Assembly (NCBI GenBank): GCA_036502575.1
Contig: DASXYL010000083.1
Location: forward strand, 186,001 to 250,000
Direction of reading: 5' to 3'
DNA length: 64,000 nucleotides
Source of the DNA: DASXRA01 sp036502575
Lineage (GTDB): Bacteria > Actinomycetota > Actinomycetes > Mycobacteriales > Jatrophihabitantaceae
The notes beneath the pieces are model-generated. The model was not told where the DNA came from and made no database searches. It saw nothing but the letters and a program-made list of their open reading frames with translations. This document shows, in pieces, positions 35,601 to 43,619 of this stretch (position 1 is its first letter; the number at the start of each line of letters is the position of its first letter). The translations under genes and the position numbers were made by a program.

Positions 35601-36054
35601 AGCCGAGGTAGAGCACCTGGTGGCCGGCGTTGTCCGGGGCATTGGCCGGGACGTCGACGAGTGCGGCGTAGGCGTGGAGCAGGTCGTCCTTGTTCAGCGG
35701 GTTGTTGATCGGGTCGCAGCCCCAGTGCTGCTGTCCGCTGGCGATGGGCTGGATGTCCTTGTTCGACGTGAAGTAGGTCTGGTCCGGGGTCGCGGCGTCG
35801 CTGGCGAAGGTCGACGCCAGCACCGGGCCGATGAGCGGGTCAGGGGTCACCAGGCGGTTGCCGCTCGCGTCGAACAGGCTCGCCCAGTCATAAGGCGGCG
35901 TCGAGGCCGCGTTGTGGGCGATGTTGCCGTCCAACTCGAACAGACCCGTGTCGTGGACGGCCCCGCTCGGCTGCGCGGCGAGGACGATCCCTGCACCCAC
36001 CAGCGCTGCCGCCGCAGCCAACGCGACGTAGCGGCCCATTCGGCCAGAACGCAT
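32695..36054 (-). CDS. Large DUF11-repeat surface protein with LAXTG sorting signal
   Basis: 1119 residues. Signal peptide MGRYVALAAAAALVGAGIVL (start ATG 36054, or 36039), then an N-terminal region of about 350 residues (DTGLFELDGNIAHNAA onward), two Ig-like beta modules, and four DUF11-type repeats of about 115-125 residues, each opening with a variant of KTADAxSVxAGDPIGFTIT and containing a conserved Cys pair. A Pro/Thr/Gly linker leads to LAGTG at residue 1083, a hydrophobic helix and RLRRRQH. LAXTG is the motif of class E sortases in high-GC actinobacteria, so the protein should be anchored to the wall. The sortase gene is not in the window. Adhesin or structural role inferred. Confidence 0.9.
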   Translation of the reverse strand: MRSGRMGRYVALAAAAALVGAGIVLAAQPSGAVHDTGLFELDGNIAHNAASTPPYDWASLFDASGNRLVTPDPLIGPVLASTFASDAATPDQTYFTSNKDIQPIASGQQHWGCDPINNPLNKDDLLHAYAALVDVPANAPDNAGHQVLYLGSERGSHNGVSNAGFWLLKDPSVGCSGSANFSGQHTDGDILITSDYTNGGGTQDVNVYRWTGNDATGAPVLQTSGAVCGGPANDNVCAIANGVTVSSPWSPTSHESNTFVEAGIDLTTLLGTAGGCFTTFLAETRSSDQLTATLKDFAGGQFNTCPQPPITTTATPGGALVAPGSAQHDVATVSAVGARPVPTGTVSFFLCDPSQVTPAGCPTGGTQVGGATAVVAGSATSASVSGPADTAPGKYCWRAEYAPDAASSGTYLPSGHTNSDTECFTVVHGSPTLTTQIAVTGDNPPGLGFTTLGDTATLSGFVGSVTGETITFNLYGPFASGVTPVCTGNPVFTTTGSLNAAGVATTSQTYDPTVAGTYTWRASYAGNALNDPATHACGQAAETTTIVGSVVSVVKAANPAGPVSAGDPIGFDITVTNTSTVPARGVHVTDTLPGNGLDWTLDPTFPGCAITGAVGSQVLLCDLATVNPQQSVGPIHVSATTTPANCGVVSNHASVTTTNGTGGESNVASVTVNCPDLTVSKTADAATVSAGDPIGFTITAHNNGPGTAHGTTITDPLPTGPGISWTIEAQTPTGSCAISGSTLTCSIGDFAPGATVTVHVISPTTSASCAGYDNTATATATNAPSASGSASTTVQCPTVTLTKTADATSVAAGDPIGFTVTATNAGPGVAQNVVVNDPLPTGDGTSWTIAAQTPSGSCAITGGTLSCTVASLTAGASLTVHVTSPTTAASCKAYDNTASATVANQPTAPGNASATTTVQCSGLTFTKTADAASVAAGAPIGFTITASNAGPAAANGVTITDELPAGDGIDWKLDASAPTTCAITGATPTQTLTCSAVNLAAGEDESVHVTSATTTDSCASYDNTATLDARNAPSLTAHATTSVTCASTSPPPTPTPTPIPGSGSPTPPSGPSGPSGPSGAPPLAGTGAGPIRAELAWAIGLIVLGGVALAVARLRRRQH

Positions 36055-36240
36055 GACGACCAGCCTTCCCCCGTGTAGCTTTCCGAGCGGCGGTGCCGCC
36101 CGGCCTAGCTCTCCAGAGCTGCCTCTGGGCTTGATCGAATGGTTATAGCGCTTCGCGGAACGCAGCGATAGTCGGCAAACGCGGTTCAGACGTGACAATC
36201 GACCCGGCGACCGGGCACAGCATGGCACACCCCGGAATGT

Positions 36241-36573
36241 TTGGCGGCGGGCCGGACCGGGGACAGCACAGGTAGTTACGTACCGTTGGCACCAGGTGGC
36301 CGCCTCTCCGCCAATGCGACGAAAGGCCGGCAACAACGGCGACTACTTCGCGGTCAGCCGTCGCTGTCGTCATCTCGGGGCCGATCTCGCGGCCGGCCGT
36401 ATCGATCCGGACGGATGCCTCGTCTGCCCTGGCACGGCGCGAAGTACGACGTCCGCACCGGACACATGGTCCGCGGGCCACAGCGCATCTTCGCGAGGAT
36501 CCCGGGTCTCGGCACCGCCTTCAAGGTGCTCACGCATGTCCTGCCGTTGCGGCGGCGCGTTTTAGAGGAGTGA
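36241..36573 (+). pseudogene. Rieske [2Fe-2S] protein with two frameshifts
   Basis: The pieces read VPLAPGGRLSANATK (frame A), AGNNGDYFAVSRRCRHLGADL then IDPDGCLVCP (frame B), and WHGAKYDVRTGHMVRGPQ to RRRVLEE (frame A). Joined, they give a Rieske domain with both cluster motifs, CRHLGA (C-x-H) and CPWHGAKYD (C-x2-H). A surplus base near 36321-36326 (GAAAGG) and a missing base near 36427-36430 (GCCCTGG should be GCCCNTGG) explain the breaks. About 110 residues, a size typical of small stand-alone Rieske proteins. True start unclear. Confidence 0.75.
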
Positions 36574-36584
36574 TCCGGAGATCT

Positions 36585-37298
36585 TTACTTCGCGCGCTGA
36601 GTGACGATCGCGTCCACAACCGCGCCGGTATCGGTGAGGTCGGGCAGGACGACGTCCGCGCCGGCGGCCCGTAGTGCCGGCCCGCTGATCCGGCCGGTCG
36701 CGACGGCGACCACGTGGGCCCCGGCGGCCTTGCCGGTGGCGACGTCGAGCAGCGTGTCGCCGATAACGACGGTGTCCTGACCCCGGAAGCGATGCCCGAG
36801 TTCGCGTTCGGTGCGATCCCACGCGTGGGCCGGCAGATCGGTGCGATCGACCGCGTCGCCGCCGAAGGCTCCGATGCGCAGGTCGAGATGTTCGGCCAAC
36901 CCGAAGACGTTCACCTTCAAGACGGCGAGTGGGTACAGGTTGCCGGTGAGCACGGACTGGTGGATCCCGGGGACGGCGCGGCAGGCCCGCAGGGCGTCCT
37001 CGGCGCCGGGCAACGCCCGCCCGTCGCGGCGCATCTGGTCGGCCCGATCGTGTAGCTCCTCGACGAGGAACGAGATGAAGGCGTCCACCCGGGCCGGCGA
37101 TGCGTCCTCGCCGTGGAACCGAAGGACGTCGCCGGCGGCGGCCAGCTCGGTACGCCCGTTGAACCGCCACTCGTGGAGCAGCGGGCGGCCCACTGCGCGG
37201 TGAAACGCCGCCGCGTAGGCGTGCTGGGTCGCCCCGCCCACCTCGATCAGGGTGTGGTCGATGTCCCACAGGACCAGCAGCGGAGCGTTCATGGGCAT
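36585..37298 (-). CDS. HAD-superfamily phosphatase
   Basis: About 237 residues with the start placed at ATG 37298 (MPMNAPLL); TTG 37331 and ATG 37292 are alternatives, none with a strong ribosome-binding site. HAD motifs: nucleophile loop LWDIDHTLIE (DxDxT), Ser/Thr motif in SVLTGNLYPLAV, and the Asp motif VVIGDTLLDVATGKAAG; the helical cap lies between about 20 and 95. It resembles phosphoglycolate phosphatase-like enzymes. Convergent with the Rieske remnant, with only 11 bp between them. Confidence 0.9.
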   Translation of the reverse strand: MPMNAPLLVLWDIDHTLIEVGGATQHAYAAAFHRAVGRPLLHEWRFNGRTELAAAGDVLRFHGEDASPARVDAFISFLVEELHDRADQMRRDGRALPGAEDALRACRAVPGIHQSVLTGNLYPLAVLKVNVFGLAEHLDLRIGAFGGDAVDRTDLPAHAWDRTERELGHRFRGQDTVVIGDTLLDVATGKAAGAHVVAVATGRISGPALRAAGADVVLPDLTDTGAVVDAIVTQRAK

Positions 37299-37377
37299 TG
37301 GATGATCCACGGCCGCCGGCGTCTGATCCAAGCGCCAATTCCGCGGACGTGGCTGTCGATCTAGGTGTCGGGCGCCG

Positions 37378-37554
37378 CTAGCCCGGTTGCTCGTCGTCCG
37401 GATCGTAGGGCAGGTAGGACGTCGCGAGCCGGGCCGTCCATCGCACGGTGAGCAGCTCGCCGTCGGTGCCGCCGGGAACCTGGGGCAGCAGGCCGATGTC
37501 GACGGGAACCCCGAATGCCACGGTCAGGAACCGCGTCGGCTCGACGACGCTCAC
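37378..37554 (-). CDS. Small hypothetical protein coupled to the amidase
   Basis: 58 codons starting at GTG 37554, whose GTGA overlaps the amidase stop by four bases. The product begins VSVVEPTRFLTVAFGVPVD and ends TSYLPYDPDDEQPG; no membrane segment, no family recognised. The tight overlap and normal GC-rich codon use speak for a real gene that depends on amidase translation. Confidence 0.55.
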   Translation of the reverse strand: MSVVEPTRFLTVAFGVPVDIGLLPQVPGGTDGELLTVRWTARLATSYLPYDPDDEQPG

Positions 37555-39554
37555 GGGGTCGCCGCCCGGGTCATCGCCTCACCGATCAGCGGGTCGTTGC
37601 TCGGGCCGGGATCCTCGGGAGCACCCGGTGCGGCGGGGATCGCCTGCGGGGTGATCTTCGCCTTGGCCGCCGGGGCGGTCGCCGCCGGGTCGGTCGGCGC
37701 CGCGTGGTTGTACGCGGGGAAGTTGGCCTGGAAGTCCAGCGCCGCCTGGACGATGCCGGGCTCGGAGAAGCGCGGGCCCCAGAACTGGGCCGACACCGGC
37801 AGCCCCGACACGTACCCGACCGGGAAGCTGACCATCGGCCAGGCGATCGCGTTGGGGACCTGGTAGTAGGCGCGAAAGTTCGGGAATCCGGGGCCGCCGC
37901 CGGCCCGCTTGCCGATCACGTCGCCGAGGGTCAGCACCACCATGAAGTCGACGCCATGGTCGGCGAGGGCCTTGGTGTAGTTGGCGATCAGGGTCCGGCG
38001 GCGCTGCTCGCCCTCGTAGCGCACCGCGGCCGGGATGCCGCCGTTGAACCGGTCGGCGCTGGCGAAGCTGCGGGTCGTCTCGCCCGGCGCCTGCCGCCCG
38101 TACTGGCTGGTCAGCGTGGCCACGGCGGCGCTCGACGGGATGCCGCTGGCGCAGAAGTCGGCCACCGCGTCGGCGTAGCGGATCTCGTAGCGATTGGCGT
38201 TCACCACCGCCGCCGAAGGACTCACCGGCGAGCCGTCGACGGTGGCCAGCACGGTCGAGGACCCGAAGTACGGGTTCTGCTCCGGATCGGTGATGTCCAG
38301 GCCCGGGAACTCGATCACCGTCGCGCCGAGCGACCGGAGCTGGCCGACCAGCCGGGTGAACGTGTCGAGATGCCCGGCGCCGTAGGTGGCCTGCGGGCTC
38401 ACCCCGACCTGGACGGCGCCGTTGACATTCATCCAGTCCGTCTGCGGAATGCCGATGGTGAGCCCGGCCAGTGGCCGACGTCCGCGACGCGCGACCAGCG
38501 GGATCGGCGGGAACGGGATCGGCGCCGACAGCGTCTGCGGGTCGTTCACCGGGTCCAGGCCGAGCATCGTGGCGAGGATCAGCGCCGAGTCGCGCATGCT
38601 GCGGGTGATCGGCCCGAGCACGTCGTACCCGGGGGAGAGCGGCATCAGCCCGGCGATCGACACCGTGCCCAGCGACGGCTTGATGCCGCTCGCACCGTTC
38701 GCGGCCGACGGACACATGATGCTGCCGCCGGTCTCCTCGCCGATGGCCGCCGCGATCAGCCGGGCGATCGGGGCCACGCCCGAACCTTGGCTCGACCCGC
38801 CCGGTACGTAGTCCTTGTTCCAGGCGTTGCCCGCGAACGTTCCGGTGATGGATCCGGAGAACGCCGAGCAGATCGTCAGGCCGACCACCACCGCGCCGGC
38901 GTCGCGCAGCCGTCCGACGACGGTCGCGTCGGCCAGGGCGATGTTGCCGGTGAAGGCCGCACTGCCGTCCTGCGTGCTGAACCCCTTGACGGCGACCGAG
39001 TCCTTGACGCCGATCGGGATGCCGCACAGCAACGGTGCTCGGCCGTCGTGTCCGAGACGTTTGTCGGCCGCCCGGGCCGTAGCCAGCGCCGCGTTCGCGT
39101 CGATGCGGACGAACGCGTTGTACAGCCCGTTGTCGCCGTACACCTCGAACGGTCCGTTGAGCGCGGCGATGCGGTCGAGGTAGGCCTGGGTGATCTGGAC
39201 GCTCGTGGTGCGCCCGGCCCGCAGCAGCGCGGCGAGCTCGACCACCTCGTAGTCGACGAGTCGCGCACGATGGGGGATGTCGCGCAGGGCGGGCAGGTTG
39301 GCCGGATCCGACGTGGGCGACGCACTGGGGCTCGCGGCCGCCGTTCCCGCGCCGGTGGCGAAGGCCAGGGCGGTGCCCGCGACGACCGCACCGCCGGTGC
39401 CGAGCAGCGCCCGGCGGCTGATCGTGGCGGGGTCGGTAACCTCGGCGTGCGCGGGCGACTCGGACGTGGGCGACTCGATCGAGGGCAAGACGGCCTCGCA
39501 GGGGCTCGGGTGAAGGGCCGGTTCGATCGTTGCCAGGCACCGTTGCACGCACAT
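37551..39554 (-). CDS. Exported amidase-signature enzyme
   Basis: 667 residues from ATG 39554. After about 40 polar residues comes a Tat-type signal, ISRRALLGTGGAVVAGTALAFATG, so the folded enzyme is likely sent across the membrane. The amidase signature is intact: catalytic Lys in GVKDSVAVKG, the Ser-rich PGGSSQGSGVAPI and cis-Ser/Ser in IGEETGGSIMCPSAANG. The C-terminal 60 residues are Ala/Pro-rich. It hydrolyses an amide (or carbamoyl) bond of unknown substrate. Followed by a coupled 58-codon gene. Upstream is a ScyD/ScyE-like gene on the same strand. Confidence 0.92.
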   Translation of the reverse strand: MCVQRCLATIEPALHPSPCEAVLPSIESPTSESPAHAEVTDPATISRRALLGTGGAVVAGTALAFATGAGTAAASPSASPTSDPANLPALRDIPHRARLVDYEVVELAALLRAGRTTSVQITQAYLDRIAALNGPFEVYGDNGLYNAFVRIDANAALATARAADKRLGHDGRAPLLCGIPIGVKDSVAVKGFSTQDGSAAFTGNIALADATVVGRLRDAGAVVVGLTICSAFSGSITGTFAGNAWNKDYVPGGSSQGSGVAPIARLIAAAIGEETGGSIMCPSAANGASGIKPSLGTVSIAGLMPLSPGYDVLGPITRSMRDSALILATMLGLDPVNDPQTLSAPIPFPPIPLVARRGRRPLAGLTIGIPQTDWMNVNGAVQVGVSPQATYGAGHLDTFTRLVGQLRSLGATVIEFPGLDITDPEQNPYFGSSTVLATVDGSPVSPSAAVVNANRYEIRYADAVADFCASGIPSSAAVATLTSQYGRQAPGETTRSFASADRFNGGIPAAVRYEGEQRRRTLIANYTKALADHGVDFMVVLTLGDVIGKRAGGGPGFPNFRAYYQVPNAIAWPMVSFPVGYVSGLPVSAQFWGPRFSEPGIVQAALDFQANFPAYNHAAPTDPAATAPAAKAKITPQAIPAAPGAPEDPGPSNDPLIGEAMTRAATP

Positions 39555-39627
39555 TGCCGAACGCCGACGATCGCGTGTCCGGGCGCCAACGGAGACAGGC
39601 GCAGACGCGGGCGTTGTCGTTGTCCGG

Positions 39628-40719
39628 TCAGCGGCCCAACATCACGACCGTTCCGGGTCCGTCGGCCCCGACGACGGCCGGTGCCGTTGATGCGTACAGG
39701 TGCCCATTGGCGTACTCGACCGCGACCAATCCGGGCAGTGACAGCACCGGTTCGGGCTGGCCGTGGTGCACCTTCGACAAGGTTCCGGCCGAGAGTTCGA
39801 CGACGTAGATCTCGCCGCGGCCGTCGACCGCGAGGTTCGTGGCGCCGGCGAATCCGGTGGCGATCTGGTGCGGCCGGCCCGACCAGTGATCGATCACGTA
39901 GACGCTGCCGGGGTTGCCGCCGTCCGGACCCTCCGGACCGCCGGGCAGGGTGGTGACGTAGAGCGCGCCCCGTGGACCGACCTCGACGTCGGTCGGTACC
40001 GGCTCGAACCTGTAGGTCACACCGATGGCGCAGTCCGGCAAGCCGTTCGCGGCCGCGAAGGCGGCGGTGATCTTCACCGGTTGGCTGGGCAGCACCGCGA
40101 TCAGCGAGACGTGTCCATGGCGGTCGACCTGGACGATGTCATTGCCGCCGGCATCGGCTACGGCCCACGCCCCGAGCCCGATGGCGGTCACCGCGTACGG
40201 ATGCGAGTCGACCAGCCCGCCGTAGTTCACCGGAACGTCGAGCGCCGTGAACGCGTCCGTGACGCACTGGCTGGGGTGGCTGACTCCATACCGGGTGACG
40301 GCGTCCGGGTTGCGGGTCCTCTCGAAGCCGGACAGGTCGGCCACGACGGGCTTCTCGCCGGGTTGCCGGATCGTCAGCCTCGTCGTGGAGTGATCGCCGT
40401 TGCTCGCCGTGTAGGCGATGGCCCGGGTGCCGGAGTCGACGGCGACCCCGGCGATGTCGCCACCGAGGCTGGGATCGGGACCGGTGGCCACGGGCGTGCT
40501 CCGACCGATCAAGCTCAGGGTCGAGGTGAACGAGTCGGTTACGTAGACCTTGTTGTGTGAGACGGCGAACTGCAGCGGCCCGACGAAGTCCGCCGACAGG
40601 GTGCGGACGATGTGCAGGTCGTGGTTCGTCGGATACGCGCCGGCGGGCGCGGCCGTGAATACAGCCACGCTGCCTACTGCGATTGCTGCTGCGGTACCGA
40701 TTTTCGACCGGATGCGCAC
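39628..40719 (-). CDS. ScyD/ScyE-like secreted beta-propeller protein
   Basis: 363 residues from GTG 40719, about 10 bases after AGGGGGAA; a GTG at 40728 lies too close to that site. Signal peptide (TAAAIAVGSVAVFTAAPAGA) then NHL/SMP-30-like blades: LQFAVSHNKVYVTDSF, IAGVAVDSGTRAIAYTA, VTAIGLGAWAVADAGGNDI, PTDVEVGPRGALYVTTLPGG and TNLAVDGRGEIYVVELSAG. The PTDVE..LYV..LPGGPE stretch is the hallmark of ScyD/ScyE family proteins, common as secreted proteins in actinobacteria and of unproven function there. Confidence 0.88.
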   Translation of the reverse strand: MRIRSKIGTAAAIAVGSVAVFTAAPAGAYPTNHDLHIVRTLSADFVGPLQFAVSHNKVYVTDSFTSTLSLIGRSTPVATGPDPSLGGDIAGVAVDSGTRAIAYTASNGDHSTTRLTIRQPGEKPVVADLSGFERTRNPDAVTRYGVSHPSQCVTDAFTALDVPVNYGGLVDSHPYAVTAIGLGAWAVADAGGNDIVQVDRHGHVSLIAVLPSQPVKITAAFAAANGLPDCAIGVTYRFEPVPTDVEVGPRGALYVTTLPGGPEGPDGGNPGSVYVIDHWSGRPHQIATGFAGATNLAVDGRGEIYVVELSAGTLSKVHHGQPEPVLSLPGLVAVEYANGHLYASTAPAVVGADGPGTVVMLGR

Positions 40720-40842
40720 GGTTACCACTTCCCCCTGGAGTGTCGACGCTGAATACCGCAGCGTGACACCGGGTTCGCGCGCCGTCATGGGTGTCACCAC
40801 CACAAGGCGACGCGGCCAACACCACAGATAGGCTGCTCGATC

Positions 40843-41523
40843 GTGGTATTGCGGGTGGTCATCGCCGAGGACTCGATGCTGGTCCGGGAAGGTATCCGGC
40901 TGGTCATCGAGCGAAACGACGATCTGACCGTGGCGGCGGTATGCGACGATCTACCGCAGTTGCTGGCCGTCGTCGACGCCGAGCCGCCCGAGGTCGTCGT
41001 GACCGATGTGCGGATGCCGCCGAGCTCGAGCGACGAGGGCATCCAGGCCGCCGGGCGGCTGCGCGAGACCCATCCCGAGATCGGCGTGGTCGTGCTCTCG
41101 CAGTACGCCGAGCCCGCGTACGCGAACGCGCTGCTCGACGGCGGCAGCGCCGGGCGGGCCTACCTGCTCAAGGATCGGGTGAGCGAGCCCAACCAGCTCG
41201 CCGAGGCCATTCGCGCCGTGGCCCAGGGTGGATCGGTGATCGATCCGACCGTGGTCGACCTGCTCGTCTCCGCATCGTCCCGGGCCAGGGCGTCGCCGCT
41301 GGCGTCGCTCACCAAGCGGGAGCTGGAGGTGCTCGACCAGGTCGCGCAGGGCAAGAGCAACGCGGCGGTCGGCCAGGCGCTGTTCCTCACCGAGCGCGCG
41401 GTCGAGAAGCACATCAACGCGCTGTTCGCCAAGCTCGGCCTCGGCTCGACACCCGACATCAACCGGCGGGTCAAGGCGGTGCTGATGCACCTGTCCGAAC
41501 GCGGATCGTCGGCGGGAAGCTAG
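40843..41523 (+). CDS. NarL/LuxR-family response regulator
   Basis: 226 residues from GTG 40843. Receiver (1-130) with VIAEDSMLVREG, phospho-acceptor VVTDVRMPPSSSDEGI and Lys in AYLLKDRVSEP; LuxR HTH (about 150-215) in LTKRELEVLDQVAQGKSN and LFLTERAVEKHINALFAKL. The receiver is close in sequence to that of the receiver-cyclase at 53526 (both share the RMPP-x3-DEGI and YAYLLKDRV-type stretches). Divergent from the ScyD-like gene and 64 bp upstream of a lone receiver. Confidence 0.93.
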   Translation: MVLRVVIAEDSMLVREGIRLVIERNDDLTVAAVCDDLPQLLAVVDAEPPEVVVTDVRMPPSSSDEGIQAAGRLRETHPEIGVVVLSQYAEPAYANALLDGGSAGRAYLLKDRVSEPNQLAEAIRAVAQGGSVIDPTVVDLLVSASSRARASPLASLTKRELEVLDQVAQGKSNAAVGQALFLTERAVEKHINALFAKLGLGSTPDINRRVKAVLMHLSERGSSAGS

Positions 41524-41587
41524 CACCCCCACCGGTCGGGGTGGCCCCGCCCTTTGATCATGCGCTGACCGCATCAACACTGGGAGC

Positions 41588-41995
41588 GTGAGATTCGCCG
41601 TGACGCTGGAACCCCGCGCCGTCGGCTCGGAGGAGCCGGCCCGCGGGGTGTTGATCGTGGACGACCAGGCGCCGTTCCGGTCCGCCGCGCGGAGCCTCGT
41701 CGGCCTGCTCGGCGGCTGGCGGGTCGTCGGCGAGGTCGCTTCGGGCGAGGACGCGGTCGGCGCGGCGGCGAGCCTGCATCCGGACCTGGTGCTGATGGAC
41801 ATCAACCTGCCGGGCATCAGCGGCATCGAGGCGACCCGGCAGATCGTCGCCGCCGACCCGGACGTCAAGGTCGTGCTGCTCTCGACGTACGCGGCCGAGG
41901 ACCTGCCCGAAGACGCCCGCTCGTGCGGGGCGGCCGGCTACATCGGTAAGGCCGACCTGACGCCCCGGCTCCTGCGCGAGCTCCTCGCCGACTAG
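41588..41995 (+). CDS. Stand-alone receiver domain protein
   Basis: 135 residues from GTG 41588. Only a CheY-like receiver: VLIVDDQAPFRSAA, Asp in LVLMDINLPGISGIEATRQI, and Lys in GYIGKADLTPRLL; it stops right after the receiver, with no DNA-binding or output domain. Probably partners with the histidine kinase at 43616-45598 on the opposite strand. Followed by copy 2 of the 72-bp repeat. Confidence 0.9.
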   Translation: MRFAVTLEPRAVGSEEPARGVLIVDDQAPFRSAARSLVGLLGGWRVVGEVASGEDAVGAAASLHPDLVLMDINLPGISGIEATRQIVAADPDVKVVLLSTYAAEDLPEDARSCGAAGYIGKADLTPRLLRELLAD

Positions 41996-42033
41996 CGCCG
42001 CGGGCTGGTCCCGTCGCACGAGCCCACCTCCCC

Positions 42034-42105
42034 GACTTTGCATCCACGATCGACGCTGTGAGCAGTGATCCGGCTCGACATTGCGTCGATCTCAGATGCA
42101 AAGTC
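42034..42105. repeat. 72-bp structured repeat, copy 2
   Basis: The same invariant 9-bp arms as at 22152 (GACTTTGCA, GATCGACGC, GCGTCGATC, TGCAAAGTC), the same 5-26-5 spacing, but different spacer sequences (TCCAC and TCAGA bulges). It lies between the convergent stops at 41995 and 42216. Confidence 0.85.
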
Positions 42106-42215
42106 GGCCGACCGGGGACGGGGCCAGGTGCGCTGAGGCCCCGGTGGTGCGTATAGGTAAGCAGAGCAAAGGCCCGCAGGTAGGACACCCGGCCGGTCGG
42201 ACTCCGCCGCAACGG

Positions 42216-43619
42216 CTAGCCGCGCATCGCCAGGCGGGCGGCCTGCCAGCCACCCATCCCGTGCACGCCGCCGCCGGGCGGGGTGCTGGACGAGCACAGG
42301 AACAGGCCAGGCACCGGCGTCGCCCACGGCCGGGCCGAGAGCACCGGGCGGGCGATGAACTGGCGCAGGTCGGCCGCGCCACCGCCGATGTCACCCCCCA
42401 CCAGGTTCGGGTCGAACGCCTCCAGCGCCTTGGGGGCCATGACGTGCCGCGCGAGCACCCGTTCGGCGAAGCCCGGCGCGAACCGTTCGAGCTGCGCCTC
42501 GATGACGGCGGTCATGTCGACGTCAGAGCCGTTCGGCACGTGGCAATAGGCCCAGAGCACGTGCTTGCCGGCCGGTGCCCGGCTCGGGTCGGCCGCGGTC
42601 GGCTGCACGACCAGCACGAACGGCCGCTGCGAATGTCGTCCCCGGGCGACGTCGCGCTCGCTGTCCGCGATCTCGTCCAGGGTGCCGCCGAGGTGCACGG
42701 TGCCGGCCTCGGCCACCCGCGGATCGCGCCAGGGCATCGGCCCGTCGAGGGCCCAGTCGATCTTGAAGACGCCGGGGCCGTAGCGGAATCGGCCGAGCCG
42801 ACGGCGGTACCGCGACGGCAGTCGATCGCCGGCCATCTCGAGCACCTGACGGGGCGTCAGGTCGAGCAGGATGCTGCGCGCCGGCGGCAACTCGGAAAGG
42901 TCGCTGACCCGGACGCCGGTGTGGATCTCGCCGCCGAGCCGGATCAGCCGCGTGGCCAGGGCGTCGGCGAGGACCTGCGTCCCACCCCGAACCACCGGCC
43001 AGCCGACCGAGTGGGCCAGGGCCGCCAGCAGCATGCCGTACCCGGACGTGATCGGCTGGCGCAGGCTGAGCACCGAGTGCGCGGCCATCCCGGCGAACGC
43101 CGCGCGGGCGGCGTCGGTGCGGAAGGCCGCGCGGGCGGCAACCGTTGCCGGCAGCAACCCGGCCGCCCCGTACCGGATCGCTGCGAGCGGCGCCCGCGGC
43201 CGCCCGAGCGGCGACATCAACGTGTCGACCAGAGGCATACCAGCGCGCGCCGTCGCCCCGATGAGCGCGTCCCACGCCCGCCCGTCGCGGCCGAAGCCCT
43301 CGACGGTCCGGGCGAGATCGCGATACATCAGGGCAGCGCTGTCCTCGAGCGGGTGGGCCGCGGCCACCGGCGGATGCGCCCACTCGACGTCCAGCGCGAG
43401 TTCGCGGAATGCCTTGGAGGCGAGGGCGAGGGGCAGCACCGTGGCGCCGACGTCGTGCCGGTACCCCGGCAACGTCAACTCCTCGGTGCGCATCGCCCCG
43501 CCGACCCGATCGGCCGCCTCGACCAGCAGCACGCGCCGACCCGACGTCGCGAGCACCACCGCGGCGACCAACCCGTTGGGGCCGGCACCGACCACGCAGG
43601 CGTCGAATCCGTCCGTCAT
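42216..43619 (-). CDS. FAD-dependent phytoene-desaturase-like oxidoreductase
   Basis: 467 residues. N-terminal FAD-binding motif CVVGAGPNGLVAAVVLATSG with the acidic end VEAADRVGGAMRTEE, central substrate region, and C-terminal FAD motif PVPGLFLCSSSTPPGGGVHGMGGWQAA typical of the CrtI/NAD(P)-dependent oxidoreductase group. Its ATG overlaps the stop of the kinase gene upstream, making it the last gene of a seven-gene operon. No carotenoid genes are nearby, so carotenoid chemistry is not supported; substrate unknown. Confidence 0.9.
   Translation of the reverse strand: MTDGFDACVVGAGPNGLVAAVVLATSGRRVLLVEAADRVGGAMRTEELTLPGYRHDVGATVLPLALASKAFRELALDVEWAHPPVAAAHPLEDSAALMYRDLARTVEGFGRDGRAWDALIGATARAGMPLVDTLMSPLGRPRAPLAAIRYGAAGLLPATVAARAAFRTDAARAAFAGMAAHSVLSLRQPITSGYGMLLAALAHSVGWPVVRGGTQVLADALATRLIRLGGEIHTGVRVSDLSELPPARSILLDLTPRQVLEMAGDRLPSRYRRRLGRFRYGPGVFKIDWALDGPMPWRDPRVAEAGTVHLGGTLDEIADSERDVARGRHSQRPFVLVVQPTAADPSRAPAGKHVLWAYCHVPNGSDVDMTAVIEAQLERFAPGFAERVLARHVMAPKALEAFDPNLVGGDIGGGAADLRQFIARPVLSARPWATPVPGLFLCSSSTPPGGGVHGMGGWQAARLAMRG

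Noticed and set aside
42216..43619. Carotenoid desaturase (crtI) call
   Set aside because: Family resemblance only; no phytoene synthase or other carotenoid gene is nearby, and the gene is coupled to a kinase.
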